DNA of 36,418 bases from an uncultured Clostridia bacterium. GTDB taxonomy: Bacteria; Bacillota; Clostridia; UBA1381. Position 1 is the first letter of the stretch; every line of letters begins with the position of its first letter. Below the pieces are notes generated by a model. That model was not told the DNA's origin. It saw only the letters and a program-made list of their open reading frames with translations, and ran no database searches. The stretch spans positions 1 through 36,418 of the forward strand of contig CAKSJF010000013.1 in NCBI GenBank assembly GCA_934462945.1, written 5' to 3'. The translations under genes and the position numbers were made by a program. Below are positions 24,496 through 32,658 of this stretch, piece after piece.

Positions 24496-24526
24496 AAAAA
24501 GTCCTCATTTCTTATTTTATGCTTTT

Positions 24527-24555
24527 ATTGTACCACAAAAAACAAAAAAAGAAAA
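24527..24555 (-). promoter_or_regulatory. Possible promoter of aroB
   Basis: Minus strand TACAAT (24532-24527) with TTTTCT 17 bases upstream. The -35 box is poor; the 108-base gap is otherwise A/T-rich and without a gene. Confidence 0.4.
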
Positions 24556-24603
24556 GTATTTTTTTCTGCTATTTTGCATTTTATTTTTGATGCGTTCTGA
24601 CCC

Positions 24604-26157
24604 TCATGAACGCTTTGCAATTTGCTCTGCACACCGGATTCCGTCCACTGCTGCCGACATAATGCCGCCGGCATACCCTGCGCCCTCTCCGCACGGATAA
24701 AGTCCGGAAACGGCAGATTGCAGACTCTCCGGATCGCGCAGGATTCTGACCGGCGAGGAACTTCTTGTCTCCGGAACGGTTAAAACTGCGTCCGGCATGG
24801 AAAATCCGTGCAGTTTCCGGTCAAGTATCGGCAAAGCCTCCTGCATTGCATCCGTCACAAATTCCGGTAAAACCTTTCGGATATCACCGCACACCGTACC
24901 CGGTCGGTAAGTCGGACGGACTGCTCCAAGGCTTTGGGTCGGTCGGTTTTTCAGAAAATCTCCCACCAACTGAACCGGCGCAGCATAGCTTTTTCCGCCG
25001 CAAAGATATGCCCTTTTCTCAATCTCCTCCTGAAAACAAATCCCGGCTAAGGGATCATCTCCGGAAAAATCAGACGGTTTCACATCCACCAAAAGCGCCG
25101 CATTTGCATTTTTCCCGTCTCCTGCAAAATAGCTCATGCCGTTTGTAACAACGCCGCCCTCCTCTGATGCCGAGGCAACCACAAAGCCGCCGGGACACAT
25201 ACAGAACGTATACACACCGCGCCCCGTCTTTGTTTTGCAGGAAAGCTTATAATCCGCGGCACCGAGATATTCTGCCGCCGCGCCGTACTGGCTTTGGTTA
25301 ATCAGTTCCTGCGGATGCTCAATTCTTGCGCCCACCGAAAAGGCTTTCGGAATCATCGGAACACCCAGACGGAAAAGCGTCCGGATCGTGTTGCGCGCGC
25401 TATGTCCGATGGCTAAAATAACATGCCCGGAGAAAAGCTCCTCACCGTTTACCACAACACCGCGGATTGCTCCGTTTTCAATCAGAAAATCCTCCGCAAG
25501 CGCCTCAAACCGCACCTCACCGCCATTTTTTTCAATTTCCTTTCGCATATTCTGCACGGTCACAAACAGACGGTCTGTTCCGATATGCGGTTTTGCGCGA
25601 TATAAAATTTCCTCCGGCGCACCATGCCGGACAAAAATTTCAAGCACCTTGCGACAGCGCGGATCGTGGATTCCGGTGGTCAGCTTGCCATCCGAAAATG
25701 TGCCTGCACCGCCCTCGCCAAACTGCACATTGGAAACCGGCGAAAACACACCGTTTTTCCAAAAATCCTCCACTCTTTTTTTCCGCGTGACAATATCGCA
25801 TCCGCGCTCTAAAAGAATCGGACGGTATCCGTTTTCTGCCAGCATATATGCCGCAAATAACCCTGCCGGACCGCTCCCGATGACAACCGGACGATCCGAA
25901 AGTGTTTTTTTCTTTGGAAACAGATAGGGACTTTCCGCAATCGGCTGAACATTTTTATTTTGTGGAATTTCTCCCTCAATTTCAGCGTCCACGCTGATAC
26001 AATAATGCACATCCGTTTTTTTACGCGCGTCCACCGCTTTTTTTAAAAGCGTCCAGGACTTGATTCTTTCCGGAGCAATGCCGATATGCTTTGCAATTTT
26101 TCCCTTTGTCAGTTTCTCGGATAGTCCGCATTGAATATTATTAATCCGAATCATCAT
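24604..26157 (-). CDS. FAD-dependent oxidoreductase, COG2509 type
   Basis: Predicted cytoplasmic flavoprotein. The first 70 residues form a small alpha-beta domain (MIRINNIQC, IAKHIGIAPERIKSWTLLKK) that is usual in this family. The FAD dinucleotide-binding loop GSGPAG is at residues 94-99, followed by LLERGCDIVTRKKRVEDFW and NVQFGEGGAGTFSDGKL; near the end is GLYPCGEGAGYAGGIMSAA. 517 residues, the family norm. Start ATG 26157 overlaps the BaiN-type stop as ATGA; an ATG one codon later is equally possible. The electron donor and substrate are unknown. It is the third gene of the AI-2E, BaiN, COG2509 run. Confidence 0.9.
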   Translation of the reverse strand: MMIRINNIQCGLSEKLTKGKIAKHIGIAPERIKSWTLLKKAVDARKKTDVHYCISVDAEIEGEIPQNKNVQPIAESPYLFPKKKTLSDRPVVIGSGPAGLFAAYMLAENGYRPILLERGCDIVTRKKRVEDFWKNGVFSPVSNVQFGEGGAGTFSDGKLTTGIHDPRCRKVLEIFVRHGAPEEILYRAKPHIGTDRLFVTVQNMRKEIEKNGGEVRFEALAEDFLIENGAIRGVVVNGEELFSGHVILAIGHSARNTIRTLFRLGVPMIPKAFSVGARIEHPQELINQSQYGAAAEYLGAADYKLSCKTKTGRGVYTFCMCPGGFVVASASEEGGVVTNGMSYFAGDGKNANAALLVDVKPSDFSGDDPLAGICFQEEIEKRAYLCGGKSYAAPVQLVGDFLKNRPTQSLGAVRPTYRPGTVCGDIRKVLPEFVTDAMQEALPILDRKLHGFSMPDAVLTVPETRSSSPVRILRDPESLQSAVSGLYPCGEGAGYAGGIMSAAVDGIRCAEQIAKRS

Positions 26158-27347
26158 ATTCTCCGTTCTGCGGCATGCACACCAGCAAGATATCCGCTTG
26201 TCCATGCCCACTGTAAATTAAAGCCGCCGCAGTCGCCGTCAATATCCAGGAGTTCCCCGGTCAGATACACTCCCGGCACAAGCTTTGATTCCATACTGTT
26301 TGGATTGACCTCCGAGCAGAAAACACCCCCGGCAGTCACCTGTGCGTTGTTCCAGGAAAGCGTATCTGTGGCGGTAAACCTCCAACACTTGATCTGCTGA
26401 GCAATTTTTAAGATTTCTTCTCCCGAAAGACTGTCCGCCCTCCGGGAAAGCGGTGCAAAGCCTGCGCTTTTTAAAAGACTCTGCCCCATCTTTTTCGGTA
26501 AAATACCGATCAGATATTGTTCCAGCGTTCCATGCTTTCTTTTTGCAAGTATTTTTTTGATTTCTTCTAAGGAATACTCCGGCATCAGATCCACCGAAAC
26601 CGTAAACGGAAATTCCGGTCGCTTTGCTGAAAGGTCAAAGATCGGCGGGCCGGAAAGTCCGTAGTCGGTAAAGAGCAGTTCCCCGCGTGATTCTGCTTTT
26701 TGTCCGATCCGGACGCATGCGTCCATCTTCATTCCCTGCATGCTTTTTGTACCCTCACACCGCAGCTGCACCAGAGAGGGGGCAAGCCTTGTGATATGGT
26801 GTCCTAACTGTTTACAGATTTCATAGCCGCTGCCGTTTGAGCCTAAATTGGGCGCTGCCTTTCCGCCTGTTGACAGAATCACGCTGTCTGCAAACGCAGT
26901 TTTTCCCTGATAGCTTTCAATTTGAAACCCCTGCTTTTTCGGAATCAGCTTTTTCACCTCAAAATTGCAGACCGTCTGCACGCCAAGCCGTTCTGTTTCA
27001 AAGCGCAGTACGTCCAAAACGGCAGCCGCCTGTCCGCTGTAGGGATATATTTTCCCCTGTTCTTCCTCCTTTGCGACAATTCCTAATTCTAAAAAGAAAT
27101 CCAACGTTTCCTGCACCCAGAACCGTGAGATGGCAGAATGCAAAAAACGCGGATTTTTTCCGTGGTAATTCGGAATCTGTGCGTACCGGTTGGTCAGATT
27201 ACATCTGCCGTTTCCGGTCGCAAGAATTTTTTTTCCCACGCGATCCATCCGTTCATAAATGGTGACCTGTGCGCCGGAGCGCGCCGCTGAAATTGCCGCC
27301 ATCAGTCCGGACGCACCGCCGCCAACCACTGCTATTTTCCTTTTCAC
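26154..27347 (-). CDS. BaiN/HI0933 family NAD(P)/FAD-dependent oxidoreductase
   Basis: Flavoprotein of the family that includes BaiN of bile-acid-dehydroxylating clostridia and YhiN. FAD loop GGGASG (residues 8-13), then RVGKKILATGNGRCNLTNR, the family hallmark; VILSTGGKAAPNLGSNGSGY and the C-terminal GVYLTGELLDIDGDCGGFNL are also clear. 397 residues, normal. The start is GTG (27347-27345), overlapping the stop of the AI-2E gene. A role in bile-acid reduction cannot be concluded, as most family members lie outside bai operons and none of the other bai genes is here. Confidence 0.92.
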   Translation of the reverse strand: MKRKIAVVGGGASGLMAAISAARSGAQVTIYERMDRVGKKILATGNGRCNLTNRYAQIPNYHGKNPRFLHSAISRFWVQETLDFFLELGIVAKEEEQGKIYPYSGQAAAVLDVLRFETERLGVQTVCNFEVKKLIPKKQGFQIESYQGKTAFADSVILSTGGKAAPNLGSNGSGYEICKQLGHHITRLAPSLVQLRCEGTKSMQGMKMDACVRIGQKAESRGELLFTDYGLSGPPIFDLSAKRPEFPFTVSVDLMPEYSLEEIKKILAKRKHGTLEQYLIGILPKKMGQSLLKSAGFAPLSRRADSLSGEEILKIAQQIKCWRFTATDTLSWNNAQVTAGGVFCSEVNPNSMESKLVPGVYLTGELLDIDGDCGGFNLQWAWTSGYLAGVHAAERRI

Positions 27348-28477
27348 TCGCCTGCCGCCTTTCTTTTCGCTTCTCTTGCACGCAGTAAATCAGATAAAAT
27401 CAGCTTTACCACAACCAGCACCGGTACGGATAACAGCATGCCCAGAACACCAAACAGCTTTCCGCCTGCCGATACGGCAAAAATAATCCACAAAGGGCTT
27501 GCGTCCAGCTGTTCGCTCATGATTTTCGGTCCGATCAGATTTCCGTCAATCTGCTCCAAAACCAGGAGCGAAAGCGCCGTCCAGACACCGGATGTCCATC
27601 CTCCGCTGAATACTGCAAACAACGCAATCACAACCGTTCCGATAATCGATCCGAAATACGGAATCAGATTGCACAGACCTAAAAACAGACCGAATACCAA
27701 TGCATATTTCAAATTCAGAATCAGAAGAACAATGGTTCCCAAAACGGCAATGATCAGCGCGTCCACCACGCGGCTATAGATATACCGGGAAAAAACCTGA
27801 TTGATTTTCAGCACATAATCCCGTAAAAGGATTGTTTTTTCCTCGGAGAAAAACGCTCTGGTCAGCCTGCCGCAGGCTGCAAAGATTGCTTCTTTTTCCA
27901 GCAGCATATAAACCGAGACAATCAGTCCGATAAAGGCATTGAGCACACCGCTGGTCAGATTGATTGCACCCTCGGCATATTTTCCGAACTGCGTCACGTC
28001 AATGCCGGACAATGCCTGCTGCAAAGCAAGCTTTGCCGTATTTTCGTTAATTTCCAGAATACTCATATCATGCGATTTTTGCAGCTCGTCAATTTTCTGG
28101 AGCGCATTTTGGGTGAACGGAATCAGATTATTATATAAGTCCAGAACATTTGCATAAATTTTCGGAACAAGCATCCTCATCCCCAGAAAGAACAAAGCAA
28201 GCGCGGCAAAATAGACGGTAAAAATCGAAAGTCCCTTGGCATGCTTTCTGAAAAACGGCTTTTTCGCATGCTCCAGACTTCCCGACAGCCGCTTGCAGGG
28301 GATATTTAAAAGATAGGCAATCACAAAGCCAATGGTAAACGGGGTTAATGCCTTGAAAAATGCAGAAATCCCAGACCAAAGATTCTGAAAATTGTCAAAG
28401 GTTTTATAAACGGCGATCAGCGCCGCACCCAGTATAAAAAGTGTGATATATTTGGTGTATGCTCCGAATTTTTTCAA
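27344..28477 (-). CDS. AI-2E family transporter
   Basis: Polytopic membrane protein of the AI-2E/PerM family (autoinducer, ion or proton antiport roles have been claimed in different members). About eight membrane helices; family text includes PFTIGFVIAYLLNIPC, LYNNLIPFTQNALQKIDELQ in the large central loop, FGLFLGLCNLIPYFGSIIGT and the closing GKLFGVLGMLLSVPVLVVV. 377 residues. The start codon is TTG (28477-28475), eight bases behind AAGGAG. Its stop overlaps the GTG of the BaiN-type gene. Confidence 0.92.
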   Translation of the reverse strand: MKKFGAYTKYITLFILGAALIAVYKTFDNFQNLWSGISAFFKALTPFTIGFVIAYLLNIPCKRLSGSLEHAKKPFFRKHAKGLSIFTVYFAALALFFLGMRMLVPKIYANVLDLYNNLIPFTQNALQKIDELQKSHDMSILEINENTAKLALQQALSGIDVTQFGKYAEGAINLTSGVLNAFIGLIVSVYMLLEKEAIFAACGRLTRAFFSEEKTILLRDYVLKINQVFSRYIYSRVVDALIIAVLGTIVLLILNLKYALVFGLFLGLCNLIPYFGSIIGTVVIALFAVFSGGWTSGVWTALSLLVLEQIDGNLIGPKIMSEQLDASPLWIIFAVSAGGKLFGVLGMLLSVPVLVVVKLILSDLLRAREAKRKAAGE

Positions 28478-28499
28478 GTTCTATGCTCCTTTGCAAATT

Positions 28500-28505
28500 A
28501 TTATA
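28500..28505 (-). promoter_or_regulatory. Possible -10 box of the AI-2E operon
   Basis: TATAAT on the minus strand just above the AAGGAG site. No good -35 was found; the expected position falls in the left arm of the hairpin at 28516-28569. Confidence 0.4.
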
Positions 28506-28515
28506 TAGCACAGAA

Positions 28516-28569
28516 CGCGCCAAACACATCCGGCGGTGTACAAATACACCGGGCGGCGCGTTTGGCGCG
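28516..28569. promoter_or_regulatory. Nested palindrome between the SLH gene and the AI-2E operon
   Basis: Outer arms CGCGCCAAAC (28516-28525) and GTTTGGCGCG (28560-28569) are perfect 10-base complements. Inside is a second perfect stem, GGTGTA-CAAA-TACACC (28535-28550). There is no T-run after it on either strand. It may end the SLH transcript or act as an operator over the AI-2E promoter. Confidence 0.6.
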
Positions 28570-28588
28570 CAGGCATCATATCTGATGA

Positions 28589-30424
28589 TTAGTCATTCAT
28601 TTCAATTAATACCAAAGATGCCTCGAATGCACCGTTGGTCATTGTTCCGCGTACCGTTACGGTATCGCCGGTTTTAATATCTTTCAGCTGCTTGGAAGTT
28701 CCGGCAGAGGTGATAAACTTTGTCGTAGAATCCTTGCAGTAAACAGTTTCTTCTGCTGTGATACCGTCCTTATTATAGGAAATCTTAATAAATCCGTAGG
28801 ACGAATTGATTGCAGTAACTGTTCCTGTCTGGCTGTATGCAGAGCTTTGCACTGTTGCAGCGGAAATTCTCGTAATTGCTTTGCTTTCCAGTGTCAAAGT
28901 GACCTTATCTCCCACGCGGAAATCATAGAGAGAACCCTCTTTTCCGTTTACTAAAATCTGAACACCGGACGGAATATCATAGGTGTTGATTTCATTTTTC
29001 ACAGAAACCGTCATTTTCGGTTCGCTGGAGATTTCCAGAGACTGGATTGTTCCCTCCACCGTCCGGGTGTTGGAGTTTGCCACAATCGAAACCACCTGAT
29101 CATATTCTAAAGTTAAGGTGACAATATCTCCCTTATAAACATCTGCCAGGGACGCCGTATCGCCGTTTTTATTCACACGCACATCATCGCTGACCGAAAG
29201 CACCAGACCGTCATAATCCTCATCCGCATGGCTGATGGTGATTGTGCCGTCCTCTACAATGGAAATCTTATCAATGGTAGCATTGCTGATTTTCTTTTCC
29301 TTCTTCTCGCCGGTCATATTGCTGACCTTGCCGCCGGAAATTTCTAATGTGATATAGTCTGTTTTTGCAAAGTCGCGGATGGACGCTGCTGCGCCGTCAC
29401 GCGTGATAGTAACATCTGCTGCAAACGGATACTGCACGGTTTCCTTTGAGCCAGTCGGCTGCACAGAAATTGTTACCACACCGTTGCTGCTGGAATAACC
29501 CTGGTAAATGCCCGAAACAGTTTCATCCGGAATGGTGGAATCCACATCCACAAACATCAGCTCATTTTCCATATAGGTCAGTTTTGCAGTCACGCCCACC
29601 GGAATATGCTGCGTCTCGGTTAAAATTCCCTCCAGATAGAATCTGGTTTTATCGGAATAACCCATATAAGCGGTTTTTCCGTCAATATCTTTATATGCAA
29701 TATTATCCTTATCAATAGAAACCAGCTTATATTCCTCCACCGTCAGACACATCAGGTCAACCGTTTTGGAAAGCATAACGGCAATCTGACTTCTTAAAAC
29801 ACCGGTTGCCGGCGAAAAGCTGCCGTCTCCCATACCGCTCATAATGCCCTTTTCGGTGACATAATAAACATACTGGCTGGATTTACTCGGAATCGACTTG
29901 GCATCGGTATAGTCCATATCCACCATCACTTCAGAAAGTGCAGTCTTTTCTGCTCCCAGCGCTTTCGTAATAATGGTTGCCGCCTCATAGCGCGGCATCG
30001 GCTGACTTTGCAGGGAATCCTTTAAATAAGCGGAAAGCTCGGACTCCTTGAGTGCGCCGCGGTATAACAGATAGGCAATGTCGCTTGTTCCGTAAGGAAG
30101 ATTATATTTTTCCAGTGTTGCGCCATACTGCTCTACTGCCGCTTTTGCCGCCGTCTGATTTGCCTCGGAATTTGATCCCATTGCACGCGCAAACAGAGAC
30201 AGCACCTCTAATCTGGTTACTTCGCGATCCGGACGGTAAGTTCCGTCCTCATAGCCGCTGATAAAACCCTGTGCCGCCATATCGTTTATGTACCCGACCG
30301 CCCAGCTGTACTTGGGGTCTGAAAGATCACTGAATGCCACCTCAGACTCTGCAAACACCGGTGTCATGGCTGATGCCAGCATTGCCGCACTCAAAACCGC
30401 CGGGAGTAATTTCATCTTTTTCAT
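28589..30424 (-). CDS. Secreted S-layer-homology protein with beta-repeat region
   Basis: Surface protein anchored to the wall polymer by SLH domains. Signal peptide MKKMKLLPAVLSAAMLASAM to PVFA. Three SLH domains follow: about residues 29-85 (FSDLSDPKYSWAVGYINDM, YRPDREVTRLEVL), 105-165 (degenerate, PRYEAATIITKALG) and 165-225 (MGDGSFSPATGVLRSQIAVM). Residues 230-611 form tandem beta-rich units of roughly 75-90 residues with a shared ending (GSLYDFRVGDKVTLTLES; SIRDFAKTDYITLEISGG; KGDIVTLTLEYDQVVSIVAN). 611 residues. The ATG is nine bases behind AAAGGG, and a good promoter lies upstream. Function beyond wall attachment is unknown. Confidence 0.92.
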   Translation of the reverse strand: MKKMKLLPAVLSAAMLASAMTPVFAESEVAFSDLSDPKYSWAVGYINDMAAQGFISGYEDGTYRPDREVTRLEVLSLFARAMGSNSEANQTAAKAAVEQYGATLEKYNLPYGTSDIAYLLYRGALKESELSAYLKDSLQSQPMPRYEAATIITKALGAEKTALSEVMVDMDYTDAKSIPSKSSQYVYYVTEKGIMSGMGDGSFSPATGVLRSQIAVMLSKTVDLMCLTVEEYKLVSIDKDNIAYKDIDGKTAYMGYSDKTRFYLEGILTETQHIPVGVTAKLTYMENELMFVDVDSTIPDETVSGIYQGYSSSNGVVTISVQPTGSKETVQYPFAADVTITRDGAAASIRDFAKTDYITLEISGGKVSNMTGEKKEKKISNATIDKISIVEDGTITISHADEDYDGLVLSVSDDVRVNKNGDTASLADVYKGDIVTLTLEYDQVVSIVANSNTRTVEGTIQSLEISSEPKMTVSVKNEINTYDIPSGVQILVNGKEGSLYDFRVGDKVTLTLESKAITRISAATVQSSAYSQTGTVTAINSSYGFIKISYNKDGITAEETVYCKDSTTKFITSAGTSKQLKDIKTGDTVTVRGTMTNGAFEASLVLIEMND

Positions 30425-30500
30425 TTCATTTCAACCCTTTCTATGCGTTTATTTTTTATCATGCTTTGCTTTTTTTCTTTTGTTGTTATACTTAATTCCT

Positions 30501-30529
30501 ATTATAGCATATTTAACAATCCTACGCAA
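30501..30529 (-). promoter_or_regulatory. Promoter of the SLH protein gene
   Basis: Minus strand TTGCGT (30529-30524), 17-base spacer, TATAAT (30506-30501), with TGC before the -10 (extended -10). Confidence 0.72.
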
Positions 30530-30588
30530 GATTTCTTTTTCATTTGTAGCAAACTTGTAATATTTGCACAATGCTTTTTTTCAGATTT

Positions 30589-30918
30589 TTACACAATGAC
30601 ATGCAGCAGAACCATATACAAAACCGTACCGCCGGCAATGCTTAAAAGAATATTCCGTTTCCAGAGATGCAGCGCTGCAACCACAGCAATGGCAATCAGC
30701 TGCGGCAACCCGTAGGGCGGCGCCGAAAAGCCTGCATTCCGCACACAATAAATAATTAAAATCGACATAATTGCTCCCGGCAGTGCCTTGCCCAGATAGC
30801 GGACAATCTGCGGCGGCTCCTGTTTATTCCGGAACAGGAGAAACGGAATCGCCCTGGTGAGCCAGGTACAAAGTGCAGCGGCAGCCACCATCAGCGCCGC
30901 CTGATACCATGGAATCAT
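30589..30918 (-). CDS. azlD: Branched-chain amino acid exporter, small subunit AzlD
   Basis: Small membrane subunit (109 residues, about four helices) that works with AzlC to export branched-chain amino acids and analogues. Family text: LCTWLTRAIPFLLFRN, VRYLGKALPGAIMSILIIYC and the closing HLWKRNILLSIAGGTVLYM. GGAGGAG precedes the ATG by five bases, and the start lies one base after the azlC stop, so the pair is translationally coupled. Confidence 0.93.
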   Translation of the reverse strand: MIPWYQAALMVAAAALCTWLTRAIPFLLFRNKQEPPQIVRYLGKALPGAIMSILIIYCVRNAGFSAPPYGLPQLIAIAVVAALHLWKRNILLSIAGGTVLYMVLLHVIV

Positions 30919-30919
30919 A

Positions 30920-31630
30920 TTACTCCTCCTCCTTTAAAAGCTTGTCGCCGATTTTTTTCTGCATACAAATCAGAATCACAGAAGTTACTAAAAGCGCCGG
31001 CAGCAGGAATGAATCCGCGCCAAACAAAATCAGTGACAAAATTCCGACCGCAAGACCAACCAAAGCAGGCGCATGCGTTTTTAAGGACTTCCACTGCTCA
31101 ATAAACAGCACCACAAAAAGCGCCGTCATGGAAAAATCCACTCCGGTCAGATCAAAGGGCAGTGCACCGCCCACCAGCGTTCCGATCACACCGCCGGCAA
31201 TCCAGTATAAATGATCAAACATTGCCGTTAAAAACATTGCCGTATTCTGATCAATGCATTCCTGTTTCGGATAGTTACAGAGAATGGAATATGTCTCATC
31301 TGTCAGAGAAAAAATCATATAATGAGAGCGTTTTCCCATGCTCCGGAATTTTTCGATAAAGGTCAGTCCGTAGAACATGTGACGGCAGTTTAAAAGAAGT
31401 GTCATCAGGCAAACCATCAAAAGCGGTGTTTCGTCCTTTAAAAAGCTTACTAAAAGCATCTGCCCCGTTCCTGCATACACAAACAGAGAACAAAAGAATG
31501 CCCATATCGCGTTATACCCTGCCTGCTGAAGCATAATTCCAAATGCCGAGCCTAAAAATAAATATCCGCATAAAACCGGAACAGACTGCACAAATGCATA
31601 ATTTACCGTCTTTCTGTCAAACCGCCTCAT
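30920..31630 (-). CDS. azlC: Branched-chain amino acid exporter, large subunit AzlC
   Basis: Membrane permease of the AzlC/BrnF family, 236 residues with about six helices. Visible: PVLCGYLFLGSAFGIMLQQA, FVYAGTGQMLLVSFL, LLNCRHMFYGLTF (family signature) and FSLTDETYSILC. AAAGGAAGG lies upstream of the ATG. It forms a unit with azlD and diverges from the DUF6062 gene. No Lrp-type azlB regulator is in the window. Confidence 0.94.
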   Translation of the reverse strand: MRRFDRKTVNYAFVQSVPVLCGYLFLGSAFGIMLQQAGYNAIWAFFCSLFVYAGTGQMLLVSFLKDETPLLMVCLMTLLLNCRHMFYGLTFIEKFRSMGKRSHYMIFSLTDETYSILCNYPKQECIDQNTAMFLTAMFDHLYWIAGGVIGTLVGGALPFDLTGVDFSMTALFVVLFIEQWKSLKTHAPALVGLAVGILSLILFGADSFLLPALLVTSVILICMQKKIGDKLLKEEE

Positions 31631-31659
31631 TCTGCTTCCTTCCTTTCTTTTCAGAGTGT

Positions 31660-31665
31660 ATTATA
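31660..31665 (-). promoter_or_regulatory. Extended -10 promoter of azlCD
   Basis: Minus strand TGC-TATAAT (31665-31660 is the -10). TTTCAT (31688-31683), 17 bases upstream, is a poor -35. Confidence 0.55.
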
Positions 31666-31732
31666 GCACATTTTCGGTTTTTATGAAATAGACTTTGTAA
31701 AAAAAAGATGAAATTTATAGATTCATTCACAA

Positions 31733-31761
31733 TTGACAAATGAATTATTTCAATATATAAT
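31733..31761 (+). promoter_or_regulatory. Consensus sigma-A promoter of the DUF6062 gene
   Basis: TTGACA (31733-31738), 17-base spacer, TATAAT (31756-31761): both boxes perfect, the strongest-looking promoter in the window. Confidence 0.85.
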
Positions 31762-31800
31762 AATATTGCACAAAAAAATAAAACGGAGATCTGATAAACC

Positions 31801-32523
31801 ATGAAAGAAAAAATTTATACCATTCCGGTCAATGAGGCATACGAGCAGGACTGCGAGTGTCCCCTTTGCTATTTAGAGGAAAAATTAGAAGAAGAAGCCG
31901 TTGATTACGCACTCGGCGCGGCAATGATGGAGCCGGACTACCGCGTGGAATCAAACGAAAAGGGATATTGTCAGAAGCACTATTCCATGATGTTTCAAAG
32001 GCAAAATAAACTAAGCCTTGCGTTAGTGTTGGAAACGCATTTAGAGGAACTTCGGAATCAGCTGAAAAAACAGAATATCTCTGCTGCAAAGGGCGGACTG
32101 TTCCGGAAAAAGGAATCCTCTCCGCTTGCAGATTTTCTGAAAGAAAAAGAGGAATCCTGCATTGTATGCGGCAAAATTCAGCATACCATGGAGCGTTATT
32201 ACGACGTTTTACTCTATCTTTATGCACACGACGACGCATTCCGCAAAAAATTTGAATCTTCTAAGGGCGTATGTCTGCCGCATTTCGAGGCGCTGATCCG
32301 GATGAGCGAAAAATCCCTCGGCTCGGCACAGCAGGAAGAATTTCTGCAAACGCTTTTCCAAAAGGAAATGCAGGAGCTTGACCGTTTGCAGGAAGAAATC
32401 CACCGGTTTGTTTTAAAATTTGACTATCGGAATCAGGAAATGGAATGGGGAAATGCAAAGGATGCACCCATCCGGACGATCGAAAAAATTGCCGGAACAA
32501 TCATGAAGCAAAAAGAAGAATAA
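31801..32523 (+). CDS. DUF6062 family Cys/His-rich protein
   Basis: A 240-residue cytoplasmic protein of the DUF6062 family as I recall it; function unknown. Cys/His groups are spaced like two metal-binding halves: CECPLC (C18, C20, C23) with CQKH (C57, H60), and CIVCGK with CLPHFEA later. Each half thus pairs a CxxC with a CxxH, which suggests zinc or iron-sulfur binding (inference). Long charged helices lie between. ACGGAGA precedes the ATG. It is a single gene with a perfect promoter and its own terminator, which implies high expression. Confidence 0.85.
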   Translation: MKEKIYTIPVNEAYEQDCECPLCYLEEKLEEEAVDYALGAAMMEPDYRVESNEKGYCQKHYSMMFQRQNKLSLALVLETHLEELRNQLKKQNISAAKGGLFRKKESSPLADFLKEKEESCIVCGKIQHTMERYYDVLLYLYAHDDAFRKKFESSKGVCLPHFEALIRMSEKSLGSAQQEEFLQTLFQKEMQELDRLQEEIHRFVLKFDYRNQEMEWGNAKDAPIRTIEKIAGTIMKQKEE

Positions 32524-32525
32524 CC

Positions 32526-32570
32526 AAAATTATGCACTTTTCTCTGTGAAAGGTGCATAATTTTTTTCTT
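32526..32570 (+). terminator. Rho-independent terminator of the DUF6062 gene
   Basis: AAATTATGCACTTTTC and GAAAGGTGCATAATTT form a long stem with one G:T pair, followed by seven T. Confidence 0.9.
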
Positions 32571-32606
32571 TTCTCAATTGACGGTATTTCAATCAATTTC
32601 CAGTTA

Positions 32607-32615
32607 TGCTATAAT
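32607..32615 (+). promoter_or_regulatory. Extended -10 promoter of the giant SLH gene
   Basis: TGC-TATAAT (TG at 32607-32608, -10 at 32610-32615). The -35 17 bases upstream is only TTTCAA. Confidence 0.6.
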
Positions 32616-32658
32616 TATAATTAGAGTTATTTACAACTAAAGAGAAAGGATGGAAAAC

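Noticed and set aside
26154..27347. Bile-acid dehydroxylation gene baiN proper
   Set aside because: Only family-level similarity; none of the other bai genes is present in the window.
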